Origin: VRUE01 sp963819755
GTDB lineage: Bacteria > Actinomycetota > Thermoleophilia > Solirubrobacterales > 70-9
NCBI GenBank assembly: GCA_963819755.1
Contig: CAWFXB010000001.1
Coordinates: forward strand, 310,001-374,000
Length of the DNA stretch: 64,000 bases
Direction: 5' to 3'
Below are positions 32,848-40,996 of this stretch, piece by piece. The notes below the pieces were generated by a model. It saw only the letters and a list, made by a program, of their open reading frames with translations, searched no databases and was not told the DNA's origin. A program made the translations under genes and the position numbers. The number at the start of each line of letters is the position of its first letter. Positions within the stretch are counted from its first letter, which is position 1.

Positions 32848-34434
32848 CTAGCCGCGATAGTTCTGCACGGCGGCTTGCACGATCGAGTAAGCCGGCTTCG
32901 GCGTACCGTCCTCGCGCAGCAGCCCGAACTGCAGCTCGCGTTCGCCGCTGTTGGTGCCGCGGTCGATCAGTTGGTAGACGGAGAGCATCTCCACCTTCCA
33001 TTCGGGATGGCTGACGATCGCCGCGATCATCTCTGCCAGGTGGGTGGCCTGCGCTTCCTCGCTGACGCATTCACTGCCGCAATCGGCGGTCGACTCGCCG
33101 TACTCGGTGATGAAGATCGGCTTGTTGCCGGCTCCCTGTTCGATCATCCGCTTACGCAGGGTTTCGATCCGGTCGAAGGGACCGGCCGGGCTCGTCTCCG
33201 CCGGGTCGTGCCCGTACCAGTAGGGGTGGTCGGCGAAGGCGTAGAAGAGCGAGTTGAGGTTGGGGATGCGCGCGTACAGCGTGTCCATCCAGGAGGTGTC
33301 GCTGCCGTAGACGCGGCTGTCGAGGATCATCTCAGCGGGCAGCCCAAGCCGGTGGACTTCTTCCAGCGCCGGTCGCACCGCGTCGGCGTATTCGCTTGCC
33401 GTCATGCCGCCGAAGTAGGGCTCGTTTCCGAGCTCGAAGGTGGTGATCGCGTAGCGCGTTTCGTTCAGTTCGGGATGTTCTTTCCAGAAGCTGCCCCCCA
33501 TGCCGTAGCGGCGGATGAAGGCGACGACCCATTCGCGGTAGTGCGTCGGATCGCCGAGTTCGTTTTCGCCGAGCAGGGCGTGGATGCGGGTGTGGACCTG
33601 CGTGGCCGCCTTGAGAACCAGGGCGTCCTGGTCGTCGACCGGCCGCGAGGTATCCCACTCGTGACGGGTGACCGCGGCGCCGAGCGCCGTTCGCTCCGCG
33701 GTTTCGCTCGCGCTCCAGTCCCCGTAACCGCCGTCGATCGCGAGGGTGAGGGCGCCTGAGGCCGGTGGGGGCGGGGGCACTTCGACCGGCGGAGGAATCG
33801 GTTCCGGTTCAGGTTCAGGCGTAGGTTCCGGTTCCGGCGGGGGCGTCGGTTCGGGTTCGGGCGCCGGTTCAGGTTCAGGTTCGGGTTCCGGCGCCGGGTT
33901 CGGACGCGACGTTTCTGGAGCGGGTGGCACGGATTCGGGCGGGCGGGGCGGTTCGGCTGCAGGTGGCGTGGGCGAGCTGGTTTCCGGCGCTGGCTCCCCG
34001 GCCTCGGTTGCGGGCTGTTGCGGATCGGCTCCGACGAGGGCGGGCGCCGCCGGCGGGGGCCCTTGCGTGGGGAGATCGGGGGAGGCGGGGGTCGACGGCG
34101 CTGGCCGGTGCGCAGATTTGACCGCGACCGAAGAGGAGAGGGCTATGAGGCGTTGCCGCCTTGGCGCGCTGGCGCCGCCGCCGACCGATGCGTGCCAGAC
34201 ACGCGGCTTGCGCCGGCTCTTGACAGCCAGATCGGCCCGACAGTCGCCGATGCAGTCGCGGTGGTGCAGCGTGGGCATCTCGGCGGCGACCCGCTGGGCG
34301 ACGTAGGCAATGGAAGGAAACTGGCCGGCCGTCGTGTGGTCGACGCCGAACGTAATGCCGACCAGCGCTGCGACTAGCGCAACTGCGCGCAGTGATGGGC
34401 TGATCCTCCACATCCGCCACCGATGGTGACGCAT
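32848..34434 (-). CDS. Secreted glycoside-hydrolase-like protein with a long Pro-Glu linker
   Basis: A 528-residue protein: an N-terminal hydrophobic segment (LRAVALVAALVGITFG), a basic stretch, then about 100 residues rich in Pro, Glu and Ala with repeated PEPEPEP, and a C-terminal TIM-barrel-like domain from GALTLAIDGGYGDWSASETA. FELGNEPYFGG supplies the Asn-Glu acid/base and KPIFITEYGESTADCGSECV the likely nucleophile Glu. The linker would span cell wall or capsule. It is a paralogue of the next gene upstream, with a 263-bp identical tract covering the catalytic region. Confidence 0.82.
   Translation of the reverse strand: MRHHRWRMWRISPSLRAVALVAALVGITFGVDHTTAGQFPSIAYVAQRVAAEMPTLHHRDCIGDCRADLAVKSRRKPRVWHASVGGGASAPRRQRLIALSSSVAVKSAHRPAPSTPASPDLPTQGPPPAAPALVGADPQQPATEAGEPAPETSSPTPPAAEPPRPPESVPPAPETSRPNPAPEPEPEPEPAPEPEPTPPPEPEPTPEPEPEPIPPPVEVPPPPPASGALTLAIDGGYGDWSASETAERTALGAAVTRHEWDTSRPVDDQDALVLKAATQVHTRIHALLGENELGDPTHYREWVVAFIRRYGMGGSFWKEHPELNETRYAITTFELGNEPYFGGMTASEYADAVRPALEEVHRLGLPAEMILDSRVYGSDTSWMDTLYARIPNLNSLFYAFADHPYWYGHDPAETSPAGPFDRIETLRKRMIEQGAGNKPIFITEYGESTADCGSECVSEEAQATHLAEMIAAIVSHPEWKVEMLSVYQLIDRGTNSGERELQFGLLREDGTPKPAYSIVQAAVQNYRG
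33064..33326 (-). repeat. 263-bp identical tract, copy 1
   Basis: Bases 33064-33326 are identical to 34694-34956 (offset 1630), inside the catalytic domains of two paralogous hydrolases that otherwise differ at many silent sites. The pattern is that of gene conversion or recent recombination. Confidence 0.95.
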
Positions 34435-34477
34435 CGCTACGACATTTGTCGAGCAGGCGGCCCGGGGCGGGAGAGCC

Positions 34478-35743
34478 TCAGCCGCGGTACTGCTGGATTG
34501 CCGCCTCGACGACTCCGTAGGCGGGCTTCTCGGTGCCGTCTTCGCGCAGCAGGCCGAACTGGCGCTCGCGATCGCTGCTGTCGGTGCCTCGGTCGCGAAG
34601 CTGGTAGACGGAGAGCATTTCCACGCCCCATTCGGGGTGGGTGGCGACCGCGGAGATCATCTCCTGCAGGTGGTCGGCCTGCGTCTGCTCATCGACGCAT
34701 TCACTGCCGCAATCGGCGGTCGACTCGCCGTACTCGGTGATGAAGATCGGCTTGTTGCCGGCTCCCTGTTCGATCATCCGCTTACGCAGGGTTTCGATCC
34801 GGTCGAAGGGACCGGCCGGGCTCGTCTCCGCCGGGTCGTGCCCGTACCAGTAGGGGTGGTCGGCGAAGGCGTAGAAGAGCGAGTTGAGGTTGGGGATGCG
34901 CGCGTACAGCGTGTCCATCCAGGAGGTGTCGCTGCCGTAGACGCGGCTGTCGAGGACCACCTTGACCGGCAGGTTCAGCTTGTGGATTTCTTCCAGCGCG
35001 GGCCGCACCGCGTCGGCGTATTCGGCTGCCGACATTTCGCCGAAGTAGGGCTCGTTGCCGAGTTCGACGCTGGTTATCGCGTAGCGGGAGGCGTCCAGTT
35101 CCGGATGGGCGCTCCAGAAGGCGCCCCCGGGGCCGTAGCGACGGATGAATTCGACGACCCATTCGCGGTAGTGGTTCGGGTCGCCGAGGTCGTTTTCGCC
35201 GAGCAGCGCGTGGATGCGGGTGTGGACTTCGGCGGCGGCGGCAAGGACGACGTCGTCCTGCGCGTCGACCGGTTCGGAGGTGTCCCACTCGTGGCGGGTC
35301 ACCGCGGCGCCGAGGGCCTCGCGCTCTTCGAGTTCGGTTTCGCTCCAGTCGCCGTAGCCGCCGTCGATGGCGAGGGTCAGCGGACCGGTTTCGGGGAGCG
35401 GCGCACTCTGGGTCGCCGTGGAGGGGCGGGAGTGGCGCCGCAGGTTTTTCAAGCAGCGACGGCGCAACGCCTTGGCGCGGCGCTTCATCCTGGTGCCGGC
35501 GGCGTGTGACTTCGGCGCGGCCTTGGCGCTGGTGGTCGCCCTGGAGGAGGAACGCAGGACCTTGCGCTTGGCCCGCCGGGCGCAGATCCCGGCGATCCCC
35601 GTGGCCTTGTCCCCGGTCCCGACGGCCACGGCGTTGGCGAGCCGCGGCGCGGGGCTTGCCAGGGCGACGGCGGCGCCGGAGGCGGCGCAGAGGCTCGCCA
35701 AGACGAGGGCGGCGACGAGGAGGCGGTTGAGAGGGGAAACCAT
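34478..35743 (-). CDS. Secreted glycoside-hydrolase-like protein, paralogue without the long linker
   Basis: A 421-residue protein: signal peptide (LLVAALVLASLCAASGAAVA), a short basic region (residues about 50-110, many Lys/Arg), then the same catalytic domain as its neighbour from PLTLAIDGGYGDWSETELEE. Key motifs are VELGNEPYFGEM (acid/base) and IFITEYGESTADCGSECV (nucleophile). It lacks the Pro-Glu linker. A minus-strand array of hairpins lies upstream, so it probably has its own promoter. The substrate is unknown; location in the polysaccharide region suggests a glycan. Confidence 0.82.
   Translation of the reverse strand: MVSPLNRLLVAALVLASLCAASGAAVALASPAPRLANAVAVGTGDKATGIAGICARRAKRKVLRSSSRATTSAKAAPKSHAAGTRMKRRAKALRRRCLKNLRRHSRPSTATQSAPLPETGPLTLAIDGGYGDWSETELEEREALGAAVTRHEWDTSEPVDAQDDVVLAAAAEVHTRIHALLGENDLGDPNHYREWVVEFIRRYGPGGAFWSAHPELDASRYAITSVELGNEPYFGEMSAAEYADAVRPALEEIHKLNLPVKVVLDSRVYGSDTSWMDTLYARIPNLNSLFYAFADHPYWYGHDPAETSPAGPFDRIETLRKRMIEQGAGNKPIFITEYGESTADCGSECVDEQTQADHLQEMISAVATHPEWGVEMLSVYQLRDRGTDSSDRERQFGLLREDGTEKPAYGVVEAAIQQYRG
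34694..34956 (-). repeat. 263-bp identical tract, copy 2
   Basis: Partner of 33064-33326. The tract encodes the segment from SRVYGSDTSWMDTLYARIPN through the ITEYGESTADCG nucleophile motif. Identity stops abruptly at both ends, with mismatches at 33063/34693 and 33327/34957. Confidence 0.95.
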
Positions 35744-35883
35744 GACGGTCCCCTCATCGGGCGCTGAAAGTGGCTTTCCCAGGCCACCACGCCTACGACT
35801 GGACGTATGTACTAGTCCATGCGGCTAGCTTGCAGGCCTTGTTGCAGGGCGAGAGAGACTGGCCGTCCTGCAGTCGAATTGGG

Positions 35884-36021
35884 ACCCCACGCGCAAGCGC
35901 GTGGGGTGGATGAGGAGCGCGGCCTGCGGCCGCGCACCAGATTCACCCCAGCGCGCAGCGCTGGGGTGTCAATTCCCGCAGAGGCGTACCCGCCATCCCG
36001 TTCCTTCCCGCTCTGGCGGGA
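35884..36021. repeat. Array of four perfect GC-rich hairpins
   Basis: This lies in the 286-base gap between the hydrolase start (35743) and the epimerase stop (36030); the rest of the gap shows no gene. Hairpins: 35884-35907 (ACCCCACGCGC, 2-base loop), 35917-35935 (GCGCGGCC, 3-base loop), 35944-35968 (CACCCCAGCGC, 3-base loop) and 36006-36021 (TCCCGC, 4-base loop). The first and third share the outer ACCCCA...TGGGGT frame, like REP-type palindromes. The fourth may terminate the minus-strand epimerase transcript. Confidence 0.75.
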
Positions 36022-36029
36022 TCAGTTCG

Positions 36030-37007
36030 CTAGGGCGTGTTGCGGTGCGTGGCGGCGAAGGGATCGCCGAAGGCGCCGTCGTCGAGCCCTTTGGCGACCT
36101 CGGCGACGCCGTCGGGGACCTTCATCGTCAGCTCGAAGCCCAGACGATCGCGGATCTTCTCGAAGGCGACCTTGTAGTCGCGCGGGTCCTCGTCCTTGTG
36201 GACGTAGCTGACGTTTCCCCGCGGGACGATGCCGGAGATGATCTCGACGAGGTCGAGCTTGCGGTAGTTCTCGTCGCTGTCGCCGACGTTGAAGACGTCC
36301 CCACCGACCTCCGCCGGCCCTGCCTCGAGCACACGGACGATCCCCCGCGCCGCGTCGCGCACGTGCACGTAGGGCCGCCAGAACTGCTCGCCGAAGACTT
36401 CCAGGTCGCGGTCGTCCCAGAGTTCGCGCGTGAACTCGTTGACGGTCAGGTCGAAGCGCATCCGCGGCGCCGCCCCGTACACGGTCGCGAAGCGCAGGCA
36501 GGTCGGCACCGTCGGCCCGCTGCCGTTCTCCAGCAGCATCTTCTCGATCTCGACCTTCTGTTCGGCGTAGAGCGAGACCGGCGCGAGCGGGGCCTCCTCG
36601 TCGACCGGCGTCTCCGGGTCGGCCATGCGCCCGTAGTTGGAGCAGGTCGAGGCGAAGATCAGGTGGGACACCCCGGCGGCGCCGGCGTCCCCGACCAGCG
36701 AGCGCGTCGCCTCGACGTTGGTCTCGCGGGCCAGCTCGGGATCGCGAGCGCAGGCGGGATCGCCGACGATCGCGGCGAGGTGGACGACCGACTCGGCGCC
36801 CTCGAGTGCCTCCCGGCGCGCCTCGGGGTCGCGGACGTCGCCGACGATCAGCTTGGCGCCCCGATCCTCGAGGCCTTTGGCGACGGCGTCCTGTCCGTGC
36901 AGGAGGCTGTCGAGGATCCGCGCCTCGCGGCCGGCGTCGAGCAGCGCGCCCACCACCTCGGCGCCTACATATCCGGCACCGCCGGTTACCAGGGTGGGAC
37001 CGCTCAT
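36030..37007 (-). CDS. NAD-dependent sugar epimerase/dehydratase
   Basis: A 325-residue extended short-chain dehydrogenase. The ATG at 37007 has AGAGGAAC upstream; an in-frame ATG at 37046 is less likely. NAD motif TLVTGGAGYVGAEVVGALLD, then VHLAAIVGDPA, a catalytic Ser/Tyr-Lys set in FASTCSNYGRM and SLYAEQKVEIEKML, and GGDVFNVGDSDENYRKLDLV near the C-terminus. The family converts NDP-sugars (epimerisation or dehydration). It is divergent from a second epimerase, 113 bases away, and both serve the polysaccharide pathway. The precise reaction is not predictable. Confidence 0.88.
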   Translation of the reverse strand: MSGPTLVTGGAGYVGAEVVGALLDAGREARILDSLLHGQDAVAKGLEDRGAKLIVGDVRDPEARREALEGAESVVHLAAIVGDPACARDPELARETNVEATRSLVGDAGAAGVSHLIFASTCSNYGRMADPETPVDEEAPLAPVSLYAEQKVEIEKMLLENGSGPTVPTCLRFATVYGAAPRMRFDLTVNEFTRELWDDRDLEVFGEQFWRPYVHVRDAARGIVRVLEAGPAEVGGDVFNVGDSDENYRKLDLVEIISGIVPRGNVSYVHKDEDPRDYKVAFEKIRDRLGFELTMKVPDGVAEVAKGLDDGAFGDPFAATHRNTP

Positions 37008-37120
37008 CGACTGTTCCTCTCGCTCGTTCCAGTGCTTTTCGGGCACATGCCGCGCGAAGCATAGAGATCGACCAGGCGGGCGCGGCAGGCAGCGCCTGCC
37101 CGTTGGCTACGCTTGCGCGC

Positions 37121-38101
37121 TTGGACGCACCCACCATCGATCTGCGCAACAGGCACGCCGTCGTCTTCGGCGGTGCCGGCTTCATCGGCAGCCATCTCGT
37201 CGCCAGCTTGACGAGTGCCGGTGCGTCGGTCCTCGTAGCGGATCTGCATGAGCCGGCCGAGCTTCCCCCCGGCGCAAGGTTCGCCATCGCGGACGTCCGC
37301 AAGCCGATCGAGCTCGAGCCGGACACGCCCGAGCCGTTGGTGTTCAACCTGGCGGCGGTCCACCGGACGCCCGGCCATCCCGACCACGAGTACTTCGAGA
37401 CCAATGTCGCCGGCGCCCGCAACGTCACCGAGTTCTGCGCCCGCCATGCCGTGAGCTCACTCTGGTTCACCAGCTCGATCGCCGTCTACGGGCCTACCGA
37501 GGAGCCACGCATGGAGGCCTCCCCGCTGACGCCGGCCAGCGCCTACGGCAAGTCGAAGCTCGAGGCGGAGGAAATACATCACCGGTGGGTGGGGGAAGCC
37601 GGCGGCAGGCGACTGGTCGTCGTCCGCCCGGCGGCCGTCTTCGGCCCCGGCGAAAACGGCAACTTCACCCGCCTTGCACGGGGCCTGCGCAAAGGCTTCT
37701 TCCTCTATCCGGGGCGCAAGGACACGCTGAAGGCCTGCGGTTACGTCGACGACCTGATCGGGTCGCTCTATTTCATGCGGGCCGCCGCCGACCCCGCCGT
37801 CACCTACAACTACGCCTACCCCGAGCCGCCCACGCTGGAGGCGATCTGTGCGGCCTTCCACGACGCCGGCGGGCTGCCGAGGCCGCGCGGCACGATCCCC
37901 GCCGGCCCGATGCTGGCAGTTGCCCGCCTGCTCAGCGCGCTTGGCCTGAAGACGTTCGACCCCGATCGGGTCAGGAAGCTGGTCGCCTCGACCAACATCC
38001 AGGCGCATGAGCTGAGCCAGCGGGGCTTCGAGTACGAGACCGACCTGAGCAGCGCCATCGCTCGCTGGCGCGCCGCCAATCCTCCCGGGCAGTTCGTCTA
38101 A
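37121..38101 (+). CDS. NAD-dependent sugar epimerase/dehydratase
   Basis: A 326-residue extended short-chain dehydrogenase; TTG 37121 is the best start because the Rossmann strand HAVVFGGAGFIGSHLVASLT begins 12 residues later. Other motifs are LVFNLAAVHRTPGHP, WFTSSIAVYGPTEEP (catalytic Ser region), SAYGKSKLEAEE (Tyr-x3-Lys) and VRPAAVFGPGENGNFTRLAR. The pattern fits NDP-sugar 4-epimerases or reductases. It is followed after 11 bases by a glycosyltransferase and is probably co-transcribed. Confidence 0.87.
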   Translation: MDAPTIDLRNRHAVVFGGAGFIGSHLVASLTSAGASVLVADLHEPAELPPGARFAIADVRKPIELEPDTPEPLVFNLAAVHRTPGHPDHEYFETNVAGARNVTEFCARHAVSSLWFTSSIAVYGPTEEPRMEASPLTPASAYGKSKLEAEEIHHRWVGEAGGRRLVVVRPAAVFGPGENGNFTRLARGLRKGFFLYPGRKDTLKACGYVDDLIGSLYFMRAAADPAVTYNYAYPEPPTLEAICAAFHDAGGLPRPRGTIPAGPMLAVARLLSALGLKTFDPDRVRKLVASTNIQAHELSQRGFEYETDLSSAIARWRAANPPGQFV

Positions 38102-38112
38102 GGCGGATCTCG

Positions 38113-39198
38113 GTGTCGAAGCTTGCGATAGCGCACGAGTGGCTTGCCGTAAGGGCCGGCAGCGAGAAGACCTTCGAGGCGATGGCCCAGGCCTATCCGG
38201 AGGCCGGCCTCTACGCGCTGACCTGGGATCGCGACGCCCAGTTCGATTTCGGCGGGCGCGAGGTGACGACGACGCTGCTCGACCGCTGGCCGGCCCTGCG
38301 CGACCGCCGCGAGCTGGCGCTGCCGCTGATGCCGGCTGCGTGGAAGCTGATCCACGTCGACGGCACCTACGACACGGTGCTGACCTCCAGCCACGCCTTC
38401 GTGCGCAGCTTTCCGCCGGCCAGATCGGCGACCCACTTCTGTTACTGCCACACGCCGCTGCGCTACGCCTGGGTGCCCGACATCGACGCGCGCACCCAGC
38501 GGCGGATCCCCGGCAAGTCGGTCGCCTTCGCCGCGCTGCGCGAGTGGGACCGGCGGACGGCTAAGAACGTCGATTTCTTCGCCGCCAACTCGACCGCGGT
38601 CCAGGATCGGATCCACGAGTGCTACGGACGCGAGTCGGAGGTCATCCACCCACCCGTCGACACGGATTACTACAGCCTCCCCGACGAGCCGGTGGAGAGG
38701 ACGCGGGCGCTGGCCGTCTCCCGTTTCGTCCCGTACAAGAGCGTGGCCCTGGCGATCGAAGCCTGCGCCGCCGCCGGGGTGCCGCTGACCGTCGCCGGCA
38801 AGGGCCCACAGGAGGAGGAGCTGCGCACGCTCGCCGCCGGGCTCGGGGCCGACGTCGAGTTCGAGATCTCACCCCCCGATGAGCGCCTGCGCGAGCTCTA
38901 CCGCTCCAGCCTGGCAGTCGTCTTCCCGGCCAACGAGGACTTCGGGATCATCCCGGTCGAGGCGCAGGCCTGCGGCGCCCCGGTGGTTGCGCTCGACGTC
39001 GGCGGCGCCCGGGACACGGTCGTACAGGGGGAGACCGGCCTGCGCGTGCAGCGCCAAGAGCCCGGCCTCTTCGCCGAGGCGATTCGAGACCTGGTCGCAT
39101 CGCCGCCCGAGGCCGCCGTATGCAGGGGCAACGCCGAGGGGTTCTCGGCACAGCGCTTCGTCCGCGAGCTGCGCGAGTGGGTCGAGCGGAACTCGTGA
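38113..39198 (+). CDS. GT4-family glycosyltransferase
   Basis: A 361-residue enzyme from GTG 38113. It begins LAIAHEWLAVRAGSEKTFEA, typical of mannosyl- or glucosyl-type GT4 enzymes of polysaccharide clusters. SATHFCYCHTPLRYAW is a characteristic segment. The donor domain has ALAVSRFVPYKSVALAIEAC, VPLTVAGKGPQEEELRTLAA and VFPANEDFGIIPVEAQACGA with the E-x7-E motif. It is cytoplasmic and peripheral. It probably acts early on the lipid-linked chain primed by the convergent glycosyl-1-phosphate transferase. Confidence 0.9.
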   Translation: MSKLAIAHEWLAVRAGSEKTFEAMAQAYPEAGLYALTWDRDAQFDFGGREVTTTLLDRWPALRDRRELALPLMPAAWKLIHVDGTYDTVLTSSHAFVRSFPPARSATHFCYCHTPLRYAWVPDIDARTQRRIPGKSVAFAALREWDRRTAKNVDFFAANSTAVQDRIHECYGRESEVIHPPVDTDYYSLPDEPVERTRALAVSRFVPYKSVALAIEACAAAGVPLTVAGKGPQEEELRTLAAGLGADVEFEISPPDERLRELYRSSLAVVFPANEDFGIIPVEAQACGAPVVALDVGGARDTVVQGETGLRVQRQEPGLFAEAIRDLVASPPEAAVCRGNAEGFSAQRFVRELREWVERNS

Positions 39199-39220
39199 CG
39201 CCGGCGGGCCTGGCGCGGGC

Positions 39221-40702
39221 TCAGTAAGCGCCCCGTCCCGACAGCACGGCCGGGAGGGTGGCAAGCAGGATCTCGACGTCGCGCGCGAGCGACCAGCCGG
39301 CGACGTACTGGTAGTCGAAGCGGACCATCTCCTGGAATGGGCTCTGCGAACGGCCGTAGACCTGCCACGGCCCGGTCAGGCCGGGACGCAGCTCGAGGCG
39401 GCGCAGATGCCAGTCTTCTTCGAGCGCCGCGGTCTCGGGAAAGATCAGCGGCCGTGGGCCGACCAGGCTCATCTGGCCCATCAGCACGTTGAAGAGCTGC
39501 GGCAGCTCGTCGAGGGAGAAACGGCGAATGAAGCGACCGACGCGCGTGACGCGGGGATCCTCGCGGATCTTGAACATGACGCCGTCGGCGGCCTCGTTGA
39601 GTTCGCCCATCTCCGCCTTGCGCTTCTCCGCGTCGATGTACATCGAGCGAAACTTGATCAGCTGGAAGCTGGAGTTGCCCCGACCCGCACGAGGCTGACG
39701 GAAGAAGACCGGCCCGCGCGACTCGAGCTTCACCGCGACCGCGATCGCGATCATCAGCGGCGAGAAGAGGACGATCAGAGCGAATGACCCCGCCGCGTCG
39801 AGCACGCGCTTCGCCGCGATCGATGCCGAGGTCAGCATCGGCGTCCCGATCGAGAGCAGCGGCAGGCCGCCGACCTGGTCCAGAGCCCGCACGCCGTCGA
39901 GGAACTCGAAGAGCCGGGGCACGACGTCCACCGTCACGCCCGCGTCGCGGCAGGCTCGGATCGACTCCAGCAGCTGCTCGTGGCTGGCCTTCGAGAAGGC
40001 GATGATCACCCGGTCGATCCCCTGTGCCTCGATGATCGCGTCGAGGTCGGCGAAGCGCCCCAGCCAGGGCAGGTCCGGACTGCCGATGTCGTGCACCTCG
40101 TCATCGACGATTCCGACCGGGACGAGACCGAACTGGACGTTGTTGCGGAGCTTCTTGACGACGTGCCCGGCGACGAAGCCCGAGCCGAGAATCAGCGTGC
40201 GCTGGCGCAGGTCCGGGGCGCGGTGCAGACCGGCCCGCACGATCGTGCGGGCGATTCCGGTCAGGACCGCGATCCCGGCGACCGTGAGGAAGGTCAGGGC
40301 CACGACCGCTTCGAGCCCGAGGATCGATGCCAGGCCGAAGAGGGGCCAGGTGATCAGCATGAGGGTGACGAAGGCGCGCGGGATCTCACTCACCGCCGAC
40401 GCCCAGCTGGCCAGCTGGTCGCTGCGGTAGAGGCCGATGCTGAAAGCGGCGAGCGGCCAGAGGACGGTCGCGCCGGCCACGTATGCCACCCCGCCTGGCC
40501 CGACCGAGGTCAGGCCGAGGATGAGTACCGCGATTGCCCCGGCGAAGCAGGCCGCCAGCGAGTCGGCCGTGAAGAGCATCCTGGCCAGCACGGCTCCGCG
40601 CCGGCGAGCACGGCTCGTTGTACTGCGAAGAGAAGCCGCGCCATCCTCGTCTGCCTCGACGGCAGACGCCCCATGGGCGTGGGTTGCGGTTGAACTCTCC
40701 AT
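39221..40702 (-). CDS. Polyprenyl-phosphate glycosyl-1-phosphate transferase (priming enzyme)
   Basis: About 493 residues from ATG 40702 (ATG 40744 also possible). Four to five N-terminal membrane helices (for example VALTFLTVAGIAVLTGIART) precede a Rossmann-like domain (LRQRTLILGSGFVAGHVVKK). A fifth hydrophobic segment (AAGSFALIVLFSPLMIAIAV) leads to the catalytic bacterial sugar transferase domain: VFFRQPRAGRGNSSFQLIKF, FSLDELPQLFNVLMGQMSLV and the GPRPLIFPETAAL motif. It transfers a sugar phosphate to undecaprenyl phosphate, the first committed step of repeat-unit synthesis. The 294-base gap to the divergent flippase is relatively AT-rich and should hold both promoters. Confidence 0.92.
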   Translation of the reverse strand: MESSTATHAHGASAVEADEDGAASLRSTTSRARRRGAVLARMLFTADSLAACFAGAIAVLILGLTSVGPGGVAYVAGATVLWPLAAFSIGLYRSDQLASWASAVSEIPRAFVTLMLITWPLFGLASILGLEAVVALTFLTVAGIAVLTGIARTIVRAGLHRAPDLRQRTLILGSGFVAGHVVKKLRNNVQFGLVPVGIVDDEVHDIGSPDLPWLGRFADLDAIIEAQGIDRVIIAFSKASHEQLLESIRACRDAGVTVDVVPRLFEFLDGVRALDQVGGLPLLSIGTPMLTSASIAAKRVLDAAGSFALIVLFSPLMIAIAVAVKLESRGPVFFRQPRAGRGNSSFQLIKFRSMYIDAEKRKAEMGELNEAADGVMFKIREDPRVTRVGRFIRRFSLDELPQLFNVLMGQMSLVGPRPLIFPETAALEEDWHLRRLELRPGLTGPWQVYGRSQSPFQEMVRFDYQYVAGWSLARDVEILLATLPAVLSGRGAY

Positions 40703-40996
40703 CTTGGCTAGGCGATCAGTAAGGGGTGGGCCATGGGGCAGCATCGGGCAGGGGTGAGGTCAAAATAGAGATGATCAGGGCAAAACTCCATCGGAAACAA
40801 CAGATCGACAACAAGTGTGTCGCGCTCAAACTGGCAATCAAGCTTGCAGCGCGAACTTCGCTGATGCCATCGGACGAATATTCGAACAATCTTCGCTCTC
40901 ATGTGGCGTCTGGACTTGAACGCCGCGCGAGGCAAGGTTTCGCTTCGGCCCCTGCCGTCGCGCGAATCGTCTGTCCGATCGGCTTGACTGGGCCTC

